This document shows positions 3,774 through 5,181 of a stretch of 5,181 nt of DNA, in pieces. The number at the start of each line of letters is the position of its first letter. Within the stretch, counting starts at the first letter, position 1. Below the pieces are notes generated by a model. That model had not been told where the DNA came from and made no database searches. It saw only the letters and a list, made by a program, of their open reading frames with translations. Both the position numbers and the translations under genes were made by a program. This DNA is from Frankiaceae bacterium. GTDB taxonomy: Bacteria > Actinomycetota > Actinomycetes > JAVEEJ01. Location: positions 1-5,181 of the forward strand of contig JAVEEJ010000318.1 of the NCBI GenBank assembly GCA_030840515.1, written 5' to 3'.

Positions 3774-5181
3774 GCCTTCTCCAGGTAGTCGGCCGACTCG
3801 GCCAGCAGCTCGGCGATGGCCGCGCGCAAAGCTGGGTGCCCGTCCAGATCCGGGTCCGCTGCGATCAGTGCGAAGGCGGCGGCCCGGGCCTCGACGATGA
3901 CGTCCTCGTCGCGGCGCAGGCTCAGCATCTTCAGTCGCGAGCGGCTGCCCGACTGTTCACTGCCCAGCACGTTGCCTTCCCGCCGCTGCTCGAGGTCGAC
4001 GCGGGCGAGCTCGAAGCCGTCGAGCGTCCCGGCCACGGCAGCCAAGCGCTGCCCTGCCGGGGAGTCGGGATCGGCTTCGGTCGCCAGCAAGCAGACGGCG
4101 GGCGCCGAGCCTCGCCCGACGCGACCACGGAGCTGATGGAGTTGGGAGACGCCGAAGCGGTCGGCGTCGAGCACCACCATGAGAGTGGCGTTGGGCACGT
4201 CGACGCCGACCTCGATGACTGTGGTGGCGAGCAGAACGTCTAGCCGACCTTCGGTGAACGCGCGCATCACCGCGTCCTTGTCGTCGGACGGCATCCGCCC
4301 GTGCAGCATCGCGATCCGCAGACCGGGGAGGGCCTCCTCGAGTCGTGGGAGCCACTCCGTGACAGCCGCGGCCGGTCGCTTCGGCTCGTCCTCGGGCTCG
4401 TCCCCGCTGGGCTCCTCCGCGGCGCCTTCGCCGATCCGGGGGCAGACGACGTAGCCCTGGTGACCGGCGGCCGCGTGCTCTCGCATCAGGTCCCACATCC
4501 GGTCGAGGTGGCGGGGTGACGCGAGGTTCGCCAGGTGCGTGGTGATGGCCGAGCGCCCCCCGGGGAGCTCGGTCAGCGTCGAGGTCTCGAGGTCACCGAA
4601 GACGGTCATGGCGACGGTTCTCGGGATCGGCGTCGCGGTCATGACGAGCAGGTGCGGAGGCTTCGCCGCCTTCGCCCGCAGGGCGTCGCGCTGCTCGACG
4701 CCGAAGCGGTGCTGCTCGTCCACGACCACAAGCCCGAGGTCGGCGAACTGGACCGTGTCTTGCAGCAGTGCATGGGTGCCGACGACGATCCCGGCCGCGC
4801 CGCTCGCGGCATCGAGCAGTGCCTCGCGGCGCTGCTGGGTCGTCTGCGATCCGGTCAGCAGCGTCAGGCGGGTGGCGACGTCAGCCCCGCCGAGGCGTCC
4901 TGCCTGGCCGAGCGGGCCGAGCAGCTGGGAGAGCACCCGCGCGTGCTGCTGAGCCAGCACCTCCGTCGGCGCGAGCAGAGCGGACTGGCCGCCGGAGTCG
5001 ACGACGGCCAGCATCGCGCGCAGCGCCACGAGCGTCTTTCCCGAGCCGACCTCGCCCTGAAGGAGGCGGTGCATCGGCACCGTGCTGGCGAGGTCGGCGA
5101 GCACCTCATCCTCCACCTGGCGCTGGCCTTCGGTGAGGACGAACGGCATCTGCGCGTCGAAGGCCTCGAGCAGACCGCCGG
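3770..5181 (-). CDS. recG: ATP-dependent DNA helicase RecG, C-terminal two thirds, cut by window edge
   Basis: This helicase remodels stalled replication forks and branched recombination intermediates. The frame is open to the window edge: 469 codons are visible, with GGLLEAFDAQ before the Met at 5149, so that Met is internal and the true start lies beyond 5181. Counting from it, PFVLTEGQRQ opens the helicase core. Walker A is GEVGSGKT (32-39), motif Ia APTEVLAQQH (60-69), Walker B DEQHRFG (144-150) and motif III TATPIPRT (171-178). Motif IV/V includes LHGRM and TTVIEVGVDVP (309-319), and motif VI is HQLRGRVGRG (338-347). EQRREGNVLG (387-396) matches the TRG region that couples ATPase activity to translocation. 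An acidic, proline-rich insert (about 241-262) interrupts the start of the second RecA-like domain. The N-terminal wedge domain is almost entirely outside the window. The stop overlaps the rsmD start. Confidence 0.98.
   Translation of the reverse strand, partial: GGLLEAFDAQMPFVLTEGQRQVEDEVLADLASTVPMHRLLQGEVGSGKTLVALRAMLAVVDSGGQSALLAPTEVLAQQHARVLSQLLGPLGQAGRLGGADVATRLTLLTGSQTTQQRREALLDAASGAAGIVVGTHALLQDTVQFADLGLVVVDEQHRFGVEQRDALRAKAAKPPHLLVMTATPIPRTVAMTVFGDLETSTLTELPGGRSAITTHLANLASPRHLDRMWDLMREHAAAGHQGYVVCPRIGEGAAEEPSGDEPEDEPKRPAAAVTEWLPRLEEALPGLRIAMLHGRMPSDDKDAVMRAFTEGRLDVLLATTVIEVGVDVPNATLMVVLDADRFGVSQLHQLRGRVGRGSAPAVCLLATEADPDSPAGQRLAAVAGTLDGFELARVDLEQRREGNVLGSEQSGSRSRLKMLSLRRDEDVIVEARAAAFALIAADPDLDGHPALRAAIAELLAESADYLEKA

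Noticed and set aside
3957..4496. Minus-strand 179-codon frame inside recG
   Set aside because: It lies in an alternative frame of an intact RecG helicase core and gives an Arg/Ala-rich product without motifs.
1..5181. Possible defence, mobile or biosynthetic system
   Set aside because: Every base except gaps of at most 51 nt is explained by conserved housekeeping genes. There are no transposase, integrase, toxin, nuclease-defence or CRISPR signatures, and no terminal repeats.

Overview
The window is a run of housekeeping genes from a high-GC Gram-positive bacterium (Actinomycetota), all on the minus strand. The evidence is the strong G/C bias at third codon positions, the frequent GTG starts (five of the eight starts visible here), and the gene order. 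The order recG - rsmD - coaD - SepIVA-like gene - DUF177 - rpmF - (ACP) - rnc - mutM resembles the Mycobacterium tuberculosis order recG/rsmD/coaD ... Rv2927c/Rv2926c/rnc/fpg and the Streptomyces rpmF-rnc-mutM order. I cannot assign a genus from the sequence alone.

In transcription order, from high to low coordinates: recG (3' two thirds only; its 5' end lies beyond 5181); rsmD, overlapping recG by a GTGA; coaD, 10 nt after rsmD; a short DivIVA/SepIVA-like coiled-coil gene, 36 nt after coaD; DUF177/YceD, 51 nt further on; rpmF (L32), 2 nt after DUF177; a small acyl carrier protein gene, 8 nt after rpmF; rnc, overlapping the ACP gene by an ATGA; and mutM, 3 nt after rnc and cut by the left edge of the window. 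There is no non-coding stretch longer than 51 nt. I see no tRNA, rRNA, CRISPR array, insertion sequence or phage gene.

The genes fall into a few themes. Ribosome production and RNA maturation: RsmD (16S rRNA methylation), DUF177/YceD (linked to 23S rRNA), L32 and RNase III. DNA repair: RecG and MutM. Coenzyme A and acyl carriers: CoaD makes dephospho-CoA, and the ACP needs the CoA-derived phosphopantetheine arm. Cell envelope or septation: the SepIVA-like protein. The tight spacing suggests at least two co-transcribed blocks, recG-rsmD-coaD and DUF177-rpmF-acp-rnc-mutM. The SepIVA-like gene sits between them, with the only two noticeable gaps and a small GC hairpin on each side.

I found no convincing new biological system. 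The points worth a second look are modest: an atypical ACP in the place where other bacteria keep plsX-fab genes; a SepIVA-like protein much shorter than the mycobacterial one; an in-frame 18-bp tandem repeat in the tail of DUF177 just before the rpmF ribosome binding site; and an uncertain DUF177 start without a Shine-Dalgarno sequence.
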